A stretch of DNA of 64,000 nt from Henckelia pumila (taxonomy: Eukaryota; Streptophyta; Magnoliopsida; Lamiales; Gesneriaceae): NCBI RefSeq assembly GCF_033568475.1, contig NC_133123.1, positions 18,214,622-18,278,621 on the forward strand, given 5' to 3'. Below are positions 11,041 through 23,495 of the stretch, one piece after another. The notes under the pieces were generated by a model. That model ran no database searches and was not told the origin of the DNA. It saw nothing but the letters and a program-made list of their open reading frames with translations. The translations under genes and the position numbers were made by a program. The first letter of the stretch is position 1, and every line of letters starts with the position of its first letter.

Positions 11041-14000
11041 TTACATCTTATATGGTAATAAAAAATACAAAGCAAACAACTCAGGATATTCTGCTCGCAT
11101 ACGACTCTCAGTTTCCCAAGTTGCTTCTTCAACGCCTCGACGCTGCCACTGTACCATCACAAGTGGTATAGTCTTGTTCCGAAGAACTTTCTCCTTCCTG
11201 TCTAGGATACAGATTGGTCGTTCAACAAAAGACAGATCTGGCTCTAGCTGAATATCAGTAGACTGAATCACATGAGATTCATCAGCTATGTACTGTCGAA
11301 GCAACGACACATGAAAAACATTGTGTATACTGGAAAGAGATGGCGGTAAAGCCAAACGATAAGCAACATCTCCGATCTTCTCCAGTATCTGGAAAGGCCC
11401 AATGTAACGAGGAGACAACTTGCCTTTCACACCGAATCTCATCACCTTCCTGAAAGGTGATACTCGCAGAAAAACATATTCACCAGGCTCAAACTGAAGT
11501 GGCCTGCGGCGAATATTCGCATAACTGGCTTGTCTATCTTGAGCAACTTTGATCCTATGCTTGATCAAATCTACCTTGTCTACAATCTGCTGCACTAATT
11601 CAAGACCCTCGACTTGCCGTTCCCCGACTTCATCCCAGAATAACGGAGTACGACACCGTCGACCTTACAATGCCTCGAAAGGTGCCATATCAATACTACG
11701 ATGATAACTGTTATTGTAGGCAAATTCAATCAAAGGTAACTGATCCTGCCAAGATAAACCAAAGTCCATGACAGAAGAACGTAGCATATCCTCCAGCGTA
11801 CGAATAGTGCGCTCTGACTGCCCATCAGTCTCCGGATGATACGCAGTGCTCAAACTCAGAGTGGTACCCAACGCCTGCTGAAAACTATCCCAAAAACGTG
11901 AAGTAAATCGCGGATCTCTATCACTGACAATACTCACTGGAATCCCATGTAATCGCACAATCTCCTGGATATATAAGCGTGCCATGCGATCATAAGAATA
12001 TTCCCGGTTATAAGGAATGAAATGTGCTGATTTTGTCAAACGGTCAACGACAACCCAGATAGCATCATACTGACGTGAAGTCATAGGCAAGTGGGTAACA
12101 AAATCCATAGTCACGTGCTCCCACTTCCATTCGGGAATCTCAAGATTCTGCAGTAATCCACCTGGTCGTCGATGTTCAGCCTTGACCTGTTGACAAACCA
12201 AACATCTCGAAACAAACTGATAAACACTTCGCTTCATTCCCTTCCACCAGAATCTAGTTTGCAAGTCCTTATACATTTTCATACTTCCAGGATGAACTGA
12301 TAAGCGACTCCTGTGATCTTGAGATAGAATATCATTCCTGAGCTCCGCAACATTAGGTACAACCACTCTATTGGATAGGCACAATAAACCATCTGCCTGA
12401 AAATGGAATCCAGATGTATTAACTCCATTGGCTAGACGTGCCAATCGCTGAGTCTTAACATCAGATATCTGAGCATCTCTGATCCGAGAATACAATACCG
12501 GCTCAGATAGAATAGTATACAAACGAATCCCATTCCTCCCTTTCTTGTGCTTGAGCGTAAAACTCAATGAACAGCATTCTTGAATCATATGAGATATTTC
12601 ATTAGTCTGAAGTGCAGACAGTCTCACCTGCCGACTCAAGGCATCAGCAGTAAGATTAGCAGAACCTGGATGATATTTGATTTCACAATCATAATCCTTC
12701 AGGAGATCCATCCAGCGTCTCTGTCGCATATTCAACTCTGCCTGAGTGAATAAATACTTCAAACTCTTGTGATCCGTAAATATCTCAAATTTCTCGCCAT
12801 AAAGATAATGTCTCCAAATCTTGAGCGCAAATACAATGGCGGCTAACTCGAGGTCATGCACTGGATAATTACTCTCATGCGACTTCAACTGTCGAGAAGC
12901 ATAGGCAATAACATGTCCATGCTGTGTCAAAACACATCCTAACCCCTGACCAGAGGCATCAGTATAGACAACATAACCTCCTGATCCAGAAGGTAGAGCT
13001 AGCACAGGTGCAGTAGTAAGACATCTACGCAGCTCGTGAAACGACTCCTCACAATCCGAAGACCAAATGAAGGTAACATCTTTCCGAGTAAGCTGAGTCA
13101 AAGGCCTGGCCAACTGTGAAAAATTCTCGATGAACCGACGGTAATATCCCGCTAGACCCAAGAAACTACGAATCTCAGCAACCGTCGTCGGACGAGACCA
13201 GTTCAGCACTGCCTCTATCTTACTAGGATCAACAGATATCCCTTCACTCGAAATCACATGACCGAGAAATACTACCCGATCAAGCCAGAATTCACACTTG
13301 CTCAATTTCGCATATAGCTGCTTATCTCGTAACGTCTGTAGAACAATCTGTGCATGCTCATCCTTGTCATGAGAATAAACAAGAATATCATCTATAAAGA
13401 CGATGACAAATCTATCCAGATAATCTCGAAATATCTGATTCATCAGATTCATAAAGACTGCCGGTGCATTCGTCAAACCGAATGGCATCACCAGAAATTC
13501 ATAATGCACGTATCTGGTCCTGAAAGCAGTCGTAGATATATCTGAGTCTCGTACCCGCATCTGATGGTATCCAGATCTCAGATCTATCTTTGAATAAACA
13601 GAAGTACCCTGTAGTTGATCGAACAGATCATCAATCCGCGGCAAAGGATACTTATTCTTGATGGTGACACGATTCAACTGCCTGTAATCAATACATAATC
13701 GCATCGATCCATCTTTTTTCTTGACAAACAAAACAGGTGCTCCCCACGGAGAAACACTCGGACGAATATATCCCTTATCAAGAAGATCTTGCAACTGCTG
13801 TTTCAATTCCCTCATCTCTGACGGTGCCAGACGATAAGGTGCTCGGGATATAGGCGTAGTTCCTGGTACTAGATCAATACCAAATTCAACCTCTCGAACT
13901 GGAGGAAAACCAGGAATCTCATCAGGGAATACGTTAGGAAACTCGCTGACAACCGGTAGCTGATCAATACCCGTACTACTCATGGACATATCAACTGCAT

Positions 14001-15534
14001 AGATGAGGTAGCCCTCCCCACCTGACTCCAAGACATGACATGCCTTCAGAGCCGAAACAAGTGGCATCGGAGGTCGCGCACCCTCACCATAAAAGTACCA
14101 GCTATCACCCTCAACGGGATGAAACTGTACCAAACGCTGATAACAATCCACAATAGCGTGATACAAAGTCAGCATATCTATTCCCAAAATACAATCAAAA
14201 TCCGTCATCGCTAATATCATCAAATTAGCCGATAACACATTACCCTCAAATTCCAGAAGGCAACCCATCACTAGACGCTTAGTTATTACCTCCTGCTCCA
14301 ACGGAGTAGATACAACTAAATCCATATCTAATGATACATAAGGTAATCTATGTCTCTTAACGAAGCGACTAGAAATAAAGGAATGCGATGCTCCAGTATC
14401 AATTAATACAAGTGCAGGAATACCACATAACAAGATGTTACCTGCCAACATGCGATCGCTTCCCACAGTAGCCTGCTCCTGAGACAGAGCAAACACCTGC
14501 CCTTGAGTCTGGGGACGAAAACCAGAAGAACTCTGTGGTGCTGGCTGCTGACGTGGAAAAGTAGAAGCCTGAGATCCAACCTGGGATCCCGATCCACTAG
14601 CAGAACCCATGCGCTGAGGACAATCTCTCCGCAGATGTCCCTGCTGACCACAAATATAACAAGCCCCAGTAGCTCTCCGACATGAAGCTGCAGGATGCTT
14701 CCCACCACAGTGGCTACAAAACTCCTCCTTCTTCTTCTTCTTCCCAAAGCGGAAAGTACCTCGTGAACCACGAGAACCAGACGAAGTAGTAGGAGTAGAA
14801 GAAGACGTTGGTACAAATGGCACAACAGATTGAGCTCGAGGCTCAAAAGATCCCCTAGGCTATGCTGGCATCATCAACTGTCCACGCCTGTTGCTGGTCT
14901 CCACAAGACGGCAACGGTTCACCAAAGTCTCATAAGACACCGGGTCATCACAGACGACAACCTGAGAGTAGATATCTTGGTTCAAACCTTGTAAAAAGAT
15001 ATCGTACTTCGATGCATCACTCTCATTAATATGAGGACTGAAAGGTAGCAGATCAAGAAATCGTTGCTGATATTGATCAATAGTCATTGATCCATTCCTC
15101 AGAGTAAGCAACTCCATAGATCGTGCTTGGCGAACAGCCGGAGGAAAATATAATTTCTGAAACTCCCGACAGAAATCCCCCCAAGTCACCTGTCCTCTCT
15201 CAGTACGTGCCTGAGCAACCTTGGCATCCCACCAAAAACGTGCTCTATCCTCTAGAACAAATTCTAGAACTTCCAGTTTCTGCTCCTCAGTACACTCGAA
15301 AGCTCGGAACGTGCTCTCAAGTTTAGACATCCAGCTTCTAGCTTGTTCAGGATTCTCGCCTCCCACTAAGGGTTTCGGTCCTACCTGCATAAACTTAGTA
15401 ATAGTATAGCGACGTCGACCCTCATGAGGAAGATGTTGATCATCCTGATGATGATGGCGACGATGATGATGACCACTTCCCTGGCCAACACTACCGTGAC
15501 TCTCATCAGCCATATCCTGAAAAGAATTGCACAT
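11041..15534 (-). pseudogene. Element C gag-pol polyprotein with two premature stops
   Basis: One continuous frame from the ATG at 15534 to the stop at 11041, broken by TAG at 14860-14862 (after the gag matrix/capsid part) and TAA at 11665-11667 (in late integrase, after TPFEAL-type sequence). Order: retrotransposon gag with FRAFECTEEQK, zinc knuckles [13 protein letters not shown] and [14 protein letters not shown], protease [10 protein letters not shown], reverse transcriptase FIDDILVYS, RNase H with [10 protein letters not shown] and [11 protein letters not shown], the integrase zinc finger and core ([25 protein letters not shown]), and a chromodomain-like C-terminus (VQWQRRGVEEATWE). Compared with element D, three residues are missing just after the reverse transcriptase active site. 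Gag could still be made alone; pol could not without readthrough. Confidence 0.93.
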
Positions 15535-15608
15535 TAAAATCCCAAATGCGCAAAAAAATTACTCAAGACTAAACTAAATCCCAAGTACTAATCCCAAAAT
15601 CTATGCAT

Positions 15609-15620
15609 GCTCTGATACCA
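15609..15620 (-). other. Element C primer-binding site (iMet tRNA)
   Basis: GCTCTGATACCA is the reverse complement of TGGTATCAGAGC, the usual plant iMet priming site, 4 bp from the 5' LTR. Confidence 0.93.
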
Positions 15621-16663
15621 AAAATGTAGTGACCCTGCATGGTATCACCTACTAACTGGCAACTAATAGCATGCATTAACTTAATACAGCAAAATAACTT
15701 AACAGAGTAAGACATGCGGAAACAAAACCATAATTTACATATCAGCTTAGTAACATAATCCAGACTTAAATCTGTAGTGATACAACCAAATCGAAATCTT
15801 AAACAGTAAACATTATACAGCTATATCGAATCCTGCTGTATAATAAAATCCTCAAGGCTCCTGCTCCCTAATCCTGCCTTGAACTACCAGCTCCGTCCAT
15901 CCTGCGACCTGCCCCATGGAATAGGGTGTCCAAGATAACAACTAGGACGTGAGCGCTACGCCCAGTACATAGACATGAGTAAACATATGTATATAATGCA
16001 TGCTACATGATGACTGGTAAAAGATCATCTGAAAAATCATGCTCAGAACCGACGCCATATGAGTGCTGCCACCGCACGGATCAACCTCTGGGTGCAACCA
16101 CACTCGTCTAGTACACCAGAGTAGACAGACATAAATGCCCCCGCCGTCGCGGTACTCTCAGTGACAGACTATCGAGTATAGAGCTGAGCGGCTCTATAAT
16201 CAGGTATAACAAGGTATAGGCTCAACGCGTATATGCACATGACATATGAGTATAGAAAACGGTAAATCATACATCATGCCATATAATAATGCCAAATAAA
16301 TGCAACATATAACATGTATACTCGCTGGCAATCTCAGTCAATGTGTACGTACCTCTAGGCTAGTTCAAGTATAATAGGATCCTAGGTTCCAAGCCTATAT
16401 TCAAAAGTTCACCGTATCACTACATAAATTCTATAAGCCTTAACTAAGCTAATAAGTACTCCCAAAACTTAAATAGATTCCCGGACCATACCTTCGTCCG
16501 TCGATAGCCCTTTGAAGTCGCTAGTCCCGAATGACTATAACCACACCTTGGTTATTCCAGAACCTCTATTATAACCTATAGGGCCCTCAAGTGTATATCT
16601 CACACTATATAACTGAAGAAGGAAACTCGGGAATTCGTAATTGAAAATGAACTCTGAACGGCC

Positions 16664-16673
16664 CTATTTATAG
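16664..16673 (-). promoter_or_regulatory. TATA box of element C 5' LTR
   Basis: CTATAAATAG on the minus strand, followed downstream by the leader. The GATCGGA palindromes begin about 17 bp upstream of it. Confidence 0.7.
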
Positions 16674-16689
16674 CCAAATTTCTCGGCCA

Positions 16690-16917
16690 GGATCGGAACT
16701 TTCGATTTCGGGATCGGAGCTTCCGATCCAGCTCATTGCGTGCATGTCTGCCACGCCAGGATCGGAACTTCCGATCTACGATCGGAGCTTCCGATCTGCT
16801 CTATGACCGACACTTGTCAAAACTCGCGACTGAGTCATCGATCATTTTTGACAGCTGGGGATCGGAACTTCCGTTCCAGGATCGGAGCTTCCGTTCCGAT
16901 CGGAGCTTACTATCCGG
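16690..16917 (-). repeat. Palindrome array in element C 5' LTR
   Basis: Same array as in the 3' LTR but with a single copy of the terminal 20-bp unit. GATCGGA/TCCGATC arms flank variable 1-3 nt centres. Confidence 0.9.
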
Positions 16918-17392
16918 CCCAAAATGAAAAAGCCCAAATTTTACTTCTGAAGTCCAATAACACTCCGAAATTGGTTAAATACCAACCCTTAATCATGTTT
17001 AACATATTATTATCTTAAAATGGTATCTGGGTTACTACAGGAGCGCTAGTATCGGGCGCTGTGGCGCTGCAGCTTGTGTCCAGCGCGCAACATTCTTGAA
17101 AAAATCATATCTGGAGTTCTAGCCATCGGATAGAGCTAAAATTTTGACAGAAGCTTCAAAACATCCTAAAATTTATTATGAACGGTGGAGATTGGATTTC
17201 GATATATAAAAAATTCCCAGTAAGTTTCTGAAGTTGCTGCTCTATAATTCATCATTCCCCTTCTTTTCGCTGCTTTTCTTCTAATCCTTGCATCTCACCA
17301 AAACAAAAACAAATATGCATAAAATCTACTCGATACATGACAAAATCCAAGTAAAATCATATATAAATTAAGTGCATAAATTGCACTTATCA

Positions 17393-18732
17393 AATTCCCC
17401 CAAACTTAGACTTTTGCTAGTCTCGAGCAAAACAATAATTAGCAATATAGTCGGCCTCCAAATTTTTACATTTCAAGATTCAATACACATGTCAGCTAAT
17501 TTTCTCAAGAGTTCTCGTGTGTGTGTGATTCATCAATCTTGTCTATCCTCCTCGCTTTCGATACACTAGTGCAACAAGTTTGTTTCATAGAATCATCAAC
17601 TCCGCTCTCTAGTTTCAAAACAGTCTCCACCATGTTCAACTTCTACTCATTAAGATCAAAAGGAATTTTCAAGTTATATCAAAAAAATTTCATAACATCG
17701 CTGGATTTTGCACCCAATTTTATTTTAGCCCCATAAATTACCGCAAACTTAGCTATAACTAAAGATAGGATTCGGATTTCAATCCCCTCGTCTATAGTCT
17801 GGATGGAGCATCAACCCCATTTTTGTCCGCAAACTTAGTCGTGGATTGGTGATCAGGATTTAAATCTCTTTCCAGGCCCAGATGGAGTTGTAAAATTTTT
17901 TTTTTCTATGTTGCTTTGACAACTTTTCAGTTATTCATTTTTTTTAAAAATATTGCCTAAATCATTTCTAAGATCGTAGAAGTCTACCTCGGTTTTGAAT
18001 ACAAATCACCAAAGTTAAGAATCAAATCATTCAACCACTCACAAAATCACAAAGCTTCTCTAATCACTAGAGTGTCAACAATCAAGGCAAAGTGCATATG
18101 AATGAGAACTCAAGATTAAATATAGCTAACATTGACATTTCAGCACAAAAAATATTTTCATCATCATAGGCCAACACAATTACACATCATGTTAACTCAA
18201 ACTAACTCATAAAATTTTTTCAAAATTTAAACACCCCCCAAACTTAAGATGTGCATTGTCCTCAATGTAAATAAACAAATTAAATAGCAGAGGAATACAC
18301 GTACCTGTGACAACGACCATCAGTATTCGTCATCTTTTTCATCGTCATTTGCAGATCATTGGGGTATAGTAGGGGTAACACCACCAAACTTCATCTCTAC
18401 ACAACCTAAAAAAAATTACAAGGGACAAAAATTTAAGAAGTAAATACATAAAAATCAAATAAACATAATAAATAATACATACTAAAAACTCTTGGGTTGC
18501 CTCCCAAGCAGCGCTTAGTTTATAGTCCTCTGCCCGACTGTGTCTGCACTTTCAAAATTTTAAGATCTGTAAATAACTGCAGACATAGACAAAACAAAAT
18601 AAATTAATCCAAAAATATGATAATAATAAATAGACAATAAAAATAATAATTCTAAATCAAAATCGAGATCACTTGGTAACAGTATTAGTGCAAAATAAAT
18701 TAAATCAATCCCCGGCAATGGCGCCAAAAACT
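17393..18732 (-). other. Element B internal region, non-coding
   Basis: No open frame with similarity to gag or pol. It begins with AATTCCCCCAAACTTAG (a purine tract on the minus strand), contains a second purine-tract-like CACCCCCCAAACTTAAG near 18231, and ends at the primer-binding site. The GGGTTGCCTCCCAAG motif near 18494 is one I associate with plant gypsy leaders. Confidence 0.75.
18709..18726 (-). other. Element B primer-binding site (tRNA-Asp type)
   Basis: TCCCCGGCAATGGCGCCA differs by one base from the 3' end of plant tRNA-Asp (TCCCCGGCAACGGCGCCA). It lies 6 bp from the right LTR. Confidence 0.85.
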
Positions 18733-20215
18733 TGTTGCGTATTTTTGTGTCCGCAAGTGCACGGTGTCAAGTTTTAATATATGATGAGTAGAGTATCGTT
18801 CCCACGAGGATTGAAAATTTATATTCACACCAAGTCCTGTAATTAAAACAATCTCAAATTTGTTTAGAAAATCAAAGTTTAAAATTTAATAAACTAAACT
18901 AAAATAAAATAAAATAAAGAATCCAAAATTTGAAGGATGGCTTTGGGTACACGATCTGAGACGGGTTCTAGATACAAGATATCACTCGATTTTCATTCAT
19001 GCAAATCATATCAATTGATTATATCATCTATTCCAATTTATAGGTCAAGAACCCTTAATTATTATTTATTGCCTCTCTCAAGTGCCGAATAAAATGTTAT
19101 TATTTTAATGCTAATTTCGATATCCCTATCAGAAATCAAACAACAAAATAATTTAATCAAGTTTTATGGTTCTCTTTCAATGATCTCAAAGGAACTTGTA
19201 AGCCTCTCGAACTCTACAAAAACCCTAGGTTGTGTTTTCATATGATCCTATTCAAAATCGCCTCTCTCGAGTGCCAGATTTCAAATAAATATAACAATTC
19301 AATTATTGATAAAGTAATTGAAAGACAATCAAAGCAGGAATACACAAATAAATTGTTAAGAACAAATAATATTAAGCAAAATAATAGTCAAAACATGAAA
19401 CTCCAATCAAGATCCGTCAATATCTAGAAACAACTAACAAGTTTATAATGAAATAATTAAACACATAGAATAAATCAAGGCAGATAATAAAAATCACAAT
19501 CTATCCCCAGATGAATTTCCTCTGTCGTGTGATTCGATTATCCCTTGTCGTTCGCTCTCACGTCTCAAATCCGTGTCTCAAGCCTACTTGAATGAGTAGT
19601 TGTGTGTGGTTCTCTTGTTTGGGTGCCGCTTCTTCTCCTCTCGATTATCTCCAAAACGTGTGGCTGATTTGTGCGGCCCTCTTGTGTGATGCGTGTGTCT
19701 CTCCCTCTCTTCTAGGTCCGATTATTCTCTTTTATATGTCCTTGAAGCCCGTCGAATAAAGCCCGTGAAATCGAGACTTTTAGGATTTCAAAACTATGTT
19801 GGTTTTTCGTACAGACAGCGCTGGAGCGCTAATATCGGGCGCTGGAGCGCTGATCGGCATCTCGGAAAAAAAAGTCGGGCGCTGGGGCACTGCAGCTTGT
19901 TTCCAGCGCGTAGCATTCTTGAAAAAATCATATCCGGAGTTCTAGCTGTCGGATCGATCTAAAATTTTTACAGAAGCTTCAAAACATCCTAAACTTTATT
20001 ATGAATGGTGAAGATTGGATTTCGATGTATAAAAAATTTCCAGTAAGTTTTTGAAGTTGCTGCTCTATAATTCATCATTCCCCTTCTTTTCGCTACTTTT
20101 CTTCTAATTCTTGCATCTCACTAAAACAAAAACAAATATGCATAAAATCCACTCGATACATGACAAAATCCAAGTAAAATCATATATAAATTAAGTGCAT
20201 AAATTGCACTTATCA
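18733..20215 (-). mobile_element. Element B right (5') LTR
   Basis: Uninterrupted 1483-bp LTR. It contains the AGCGCTGGAGCGCT palindrome and variants at about 19818-19900 and ends next to the TSD TCTAT. Confidence 0.9.
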
Positions 20216-21873
20216 TCTATTTTGGAAATTTCAGGGACTAAAACGCAAAAAATGGATTTGTTACATTATATTGCACTTGTTGACTTAGTCTCCTCATTCC
20301 ATCACCTCCTTCATCTATCCCAAGCCGCCTCCACCATTGTTAGCTGCCCTTTCTCTTTTCAATCTTTCAAATTTCAGTTTCCGGTCGATCCGTCCGTTAG
20401 AAATTATTTCTGAAGGCAGATTAGCGATCACTGCAGCGAGAGCTTCGTTCTATCATAAGTAATTCTTCGATCGAACGTATTTTATTTTTTGGATGTTGTT
20501 AGATTCGATTGAGTTTCGTGTATGTTGTTCTTGGGAGAGTTCTGATCGTTAAGTCTCAGTCAGTTTTGAAATAGAGCGTCGTTCGAAATTATTATGATTT
20601 TTGGAAGCATTTTCAAAAATTTGGAGTTTTAGATTTGATGGGTTTGCAGGAGTTTTGTTGTATTAGCATTGTTATGAGTTAGTATCATTGTTATACTGCG
20701 GTCCATGTTTCCGGTTCGATCAGTTATAGCCGTTATGCCGCCGGTTTGAGTTTTGGGATTTCGAACCATTTTGAGTTGTTGAACTTCGGCTTTTGAGTTT
20801 GATCGTCATTGTTGATCATCTTTTGTCTCCGTACAGATTCGTTTGGAGTTTGTCGAGCCCTGTGTTAGCAGCATTGGATCGTCGAAGAGTTGGACGAAGA
20901 ACGGTAAAGAGATTACCTTGAGCAGTTGTTGTTGTTAGGTTGTATAGTTCTAATATAACCTTTTGTTGTAGCTTATCCAGAGTTGGAGCTACTTGCATTG
21001 AAAGGTAAAAGCAGTCATTGTTAGCGGTATAGCATACTCGGGACAGTTGGTTCTCGAGTTTTCCTTAAAATCACATACTTGCATCAATACTTATTCTAGC
21101 ATGTGGAACTTGTATTTTGTTGTTTATTGAGTTTTGTTATATGACTTAATGCTTTATGTTTTCTTATGCATTCATATTAAGTCAAACCTTTGATTTCAGC
21201 GGGCAGAACGACCCTTTTTAATTAGACGTTTTGGGGGCTATGTTGTGAGTGGCCTGGGTTGTAAAAGTTTACCTAGTTCCAGCATACTCCTCATAGTCGC
21301 ACCAAAGTCTAGAGGATTGGGATACGTGACACCACCTCGATCGGAAGAGTCGGTGAGTCGTCACGTGATCTCATCCTCGGGATCCCAAGAGCATAGCAGC
21401 AACCCCTTGTTTATCAGAATTGATATCCCGATTTTAAAGATATGCATATCATTAGCTTGATTTGATTATGTTGTCTTGAAAGCATATTGTTGATATATTA
21501 CTTGTATTGTCTGTTATGTTGCTTTTACTGGGAATGTCATTCTCACCGAAGTTATCCGGCTGTTGCTTTGTTTTGTATGTGTACTTGATGACAGGTGGGG
21601 CAGGACCAAGCCAAAGGCAACATGCTAGGGGTTGAGTTAATAGAAGTGAGACCTTGATGTTTAGAAGTCGTTTATGTATTCATTTTGTAATTGTTATGGA
21701 ACTTAGAAATTGAAGCATGTTCTAATAGTTTGGAATGGACGAATAATTTTAGAACTACTTTGTATGGTATTGTATTGTGCATGTTGGACGAGCTCATGTT
21801 GAATTTGATTAGATTTGGTTTGTGGAATTGGAGTTGGGGTACCTGCTCTGTTTTCTTTATTTTCTGGGCAGAG

Positions 21874-22063
21874 GGCGCGCTCGATCACACGAGTTGAGCG
21901 GATCGAGCGCTGCCCTTCAATTCTTTTAGGCAGTGTATTGTCCAGGGGTGGCGCGCTCGATCGCACAAGTTCAGAGGATCGAGCGCGGCACCTTAAATTT
22001 TTTGGCAGTGTTTGATGCTTGGATGGCGCGCTCGATCTCGCGAGTTCATGCGATCGAGCGCGG
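21874..22063 (+). repeat. Three inverted-repeat units in LTR of element A
   Basis: Three units spaced about 75 bp apart each contain GCGCTCGATC, a 14-nt or so loop, then GATCGAGCGC. The arms are conserved while the loops differ. The same arm sequence recurs in both LTRs of element E. Confidence 0.85.
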
Positions 22064-22221
22064 TGCCTTTAAAAGAATTTTTTTTATTCGATTTCTTCGG
22101 GCTTGTTTATCGATGTATGTTTGTATTATTTCTAGATTAGATGATTAGAATCGGGGTCTCACATCAAGTCACTTAACGGCTCTGTGACTGCTTGTACTAC
22201 CAAAAGTAAATCTGAGTATAA

Positions 22222-22658
22222 TGAACGCAGCGGTATCCCATTGCTCTAGCAACCTGAAGGCCTTCTTTAATTGCTAATAATTCCCCGATCACTATTGAAT
22301 CTGGCTTCGTTAGCACGCTCCAAACGCAGCCACCATGTCTCCATTATGAGTTCGAATTAGACCCCCTAATCCACATTTGTTTGTCTGCTCGTGAAAGCTT
22401 GCATCTACATCTATCTGAATGTGTCCGTCAGGTGGTGGTTGCCACACTGTCGAAGATTTATACGTGACTTGGGTCCGTCTACTCGTACGGTCCCTGACAA
22501 CTTTACGATATTCATCCAAGTAAGAGGATACACTGATGACATGATGTTTCAGCAGTCGGTTTTCCTTCTCATGTACTGCCCTACATCTCGCACCCCATAC
22601 CATCCAAGCCTGGCACACAAATTCCTCCATCTCTATGCTCTACGCGTGATCCATCATC
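22222..22658 (-). pseudogene. LINE-derived RNase H-like (RVT_3) remnant
   Basis: The minus strand reads MEEFVCQAWMVWGARCR, then VWQPPPDGHIQIDVDASF and GGLIRTHNGDMVAAFGA, the plant non-LTR retrotransposon RNase H-like module. A one-base shift near 22312 moves the rest (PDSIVIGELLAIKEGL) to another frame. It is the 3' half of a LINE fragment whose zinc-knuckle part lies at 23496-23672 beyond an inserted element. Not functional. Confidence 0.7.
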
Positions 22659-23495
22659 CATAGGCAGATCCCCTGTATATTTACATCTAATCTGTTTAAT
22701 TTTGTTATTATTTCATCTAAATTTTTTTTATATATAATTTTATTTATCCTCTCAAAATAGCAATATATTTTTATTTATTTGAATTAATTTTACGAAACAG
22801 ATAAACATAATCTATCGGATGTCAATCTCAATTTTTGCATGCAATATTTGGTCTTTAATTTTTTTTTTCTCTTCTCTTCTCTTCCCTCCCCTTCCCTTCA
22901 TCTTGTTTAAAGGCTACAATTTTCAAATAAAAGGTGTGTTCCTTTCTTTTATTTTTTTTTACTCTCTTGACTTATAACTCGCTTTTAAATTTTTGTGAGA
23001 CAAGTTTTTTTTTTTAAAAAAAAAATCCATTGATATTAATGTTTTATTACGGGATTTTTAAAATAAATTTCTTTGTTTCATTTATTTCTAACATGTACTC
23101 CAGAGGATTATTAATATTTTGAAATATTTTGATTTCTTTGTTTTTTAAAATATATAATTATATTATAAATATAGTCAGAACTATGCTTCATAATATGATG
23201 AAAAGTGAATTTCTTAATGAGTGTTTGCTAGTGTATATTGATAATCAAATTTCTAAAAAGTTCGATATAGTTCACTTGTAGTCATATATAATTTTCGTGA
23301 TTTGCAAAGAGAATTATCTAAATGCTAATAGATTCGAGAAATAATGATGTATTTATAATTTTTTATGATGAATATTAATGTAGTATTTGATACTATAATA
23401 TATTTAAAATTTTATTGTTATATATAACAAATATTTGATCTTTTTCGAGTTTTGTATTGATCCCCTCCTAATATCTAGTCCTGGCTCCGCCCCTG
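22659..23495. mobile_element. hAT-like non-autonomous element splitting the LINE remnant
   Basis: AT-rich 837-bp non-coding block between two halves of one LINE. Its right end is CCTGGCTCCGCCCCTG (CAGGGGCGGAGCCAGG on the minus strand), a terminal motif I associate with plant hAT-like elements. The left end CATAGGCAGATCC is a weak, decayed match to the expected inverted partner. No clear 8-bp TSD remains. Confidence 0.45.

Larger units (their letters stand above)
9485..17039 (-). mobile_element. Element C: Ty3/gypsy chromovirus (Tekay/Del-like), full length
   Basis: A 7555-bp element with LTRs running TGTAGTGACC to GGTTACTACA, and an exact 5-bp TSD GGAGC at 9480-9484 and 17040-17044. It has an iMet primer-binding site, a polypurine tract (GGTGGGGAGAA as read on the minus strand, adjoining 10939), and gag-pol with two premature stops. 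By eye the LTRs differ by about 11 substitutions in 1415 aligned bases plus a 40-bp repeat-copy difference, so it is young. It sits inside element B. The Tekay/Del assignment rests on motif style and the chromodomain-like tail and is inferred. Confidence 0.95.
15625..17039 (-). mobile_element. Element C right (5') LTR
   Basis: 1415 bp, carrying the promoter: a TATA box on the minus strand at 16664-16673 (CTATAAATAG) with a palindrome array (16690-16917) immediately upstream. Confidence 0.95.
8308..17392 (-). mobile_element. Element B left (3') LTR, split by element C
   Basis: Segments 8308-9484 and 17045-17392 together match 18733-20215. The LTR runs from TGTTGCGTATTTTTG to GCACTTATCA on the plus strand. 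The break carries the GGAGC duplication made by element C. A few AGCGCT-type inverted repeats (GGGCGCTGGAGC and relatives) lie near the break. Confidence 0.9.
8308..20215 (-). mobile_element. Element B: non-autonomous large-LTR retrotransposon, carrying element C
   Basis: Two LTRs of about 1.5 kb flank only 1340 bp of internal DNA without coding capacity. The TSD TCTAT is exact at 8303-8307 and 20216-20220. Orientation is set by a tRNA-Asp-type primer-binding site next to the right LTR and a purine tract (as read on the minus strand) next to the left one. The left LTR was split by element C. This is a LARD/TRIM-like element that must borrow proteins from an autonomous relative. The joined left LTR (1525 bp) and right LTR (1483 bp) differ by several small indels and many substitutions, so it is older than C. 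Confidence 0.9.
8216..22163 (+). mobile_element. Element A: 3' LTR, split by insertion of element B
   Basis: The LTR starts TGTAACGCCCCGATT at 8216 right after a purine tract, is interrupted at 8308-20220 by element B plus its duplicated target, and ends AATCGGGGTCTCACA at 22163. The two ends form an imperfect inverted repeat, as expected. Joined length is about 2.03 kb. A palindrome array (21874-22063) lies near the 3' end. No 5' LTR or TSD partner was found upstream. Confidence 0.72.

Noticed and set aside
14860..14862. Programmed gag/pol stop readthrough in element C
   Set aside because: The closest relative, D, has an open frame at this place and C has a second stop at 11665-11667, so ordinary mutation is simpler.
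18709..18726. tRNA-Asp gene fragment
   Set aside because: Only the last 18 bases of the tRNA match, and the position beside an LTR identifies a primer-binding site.
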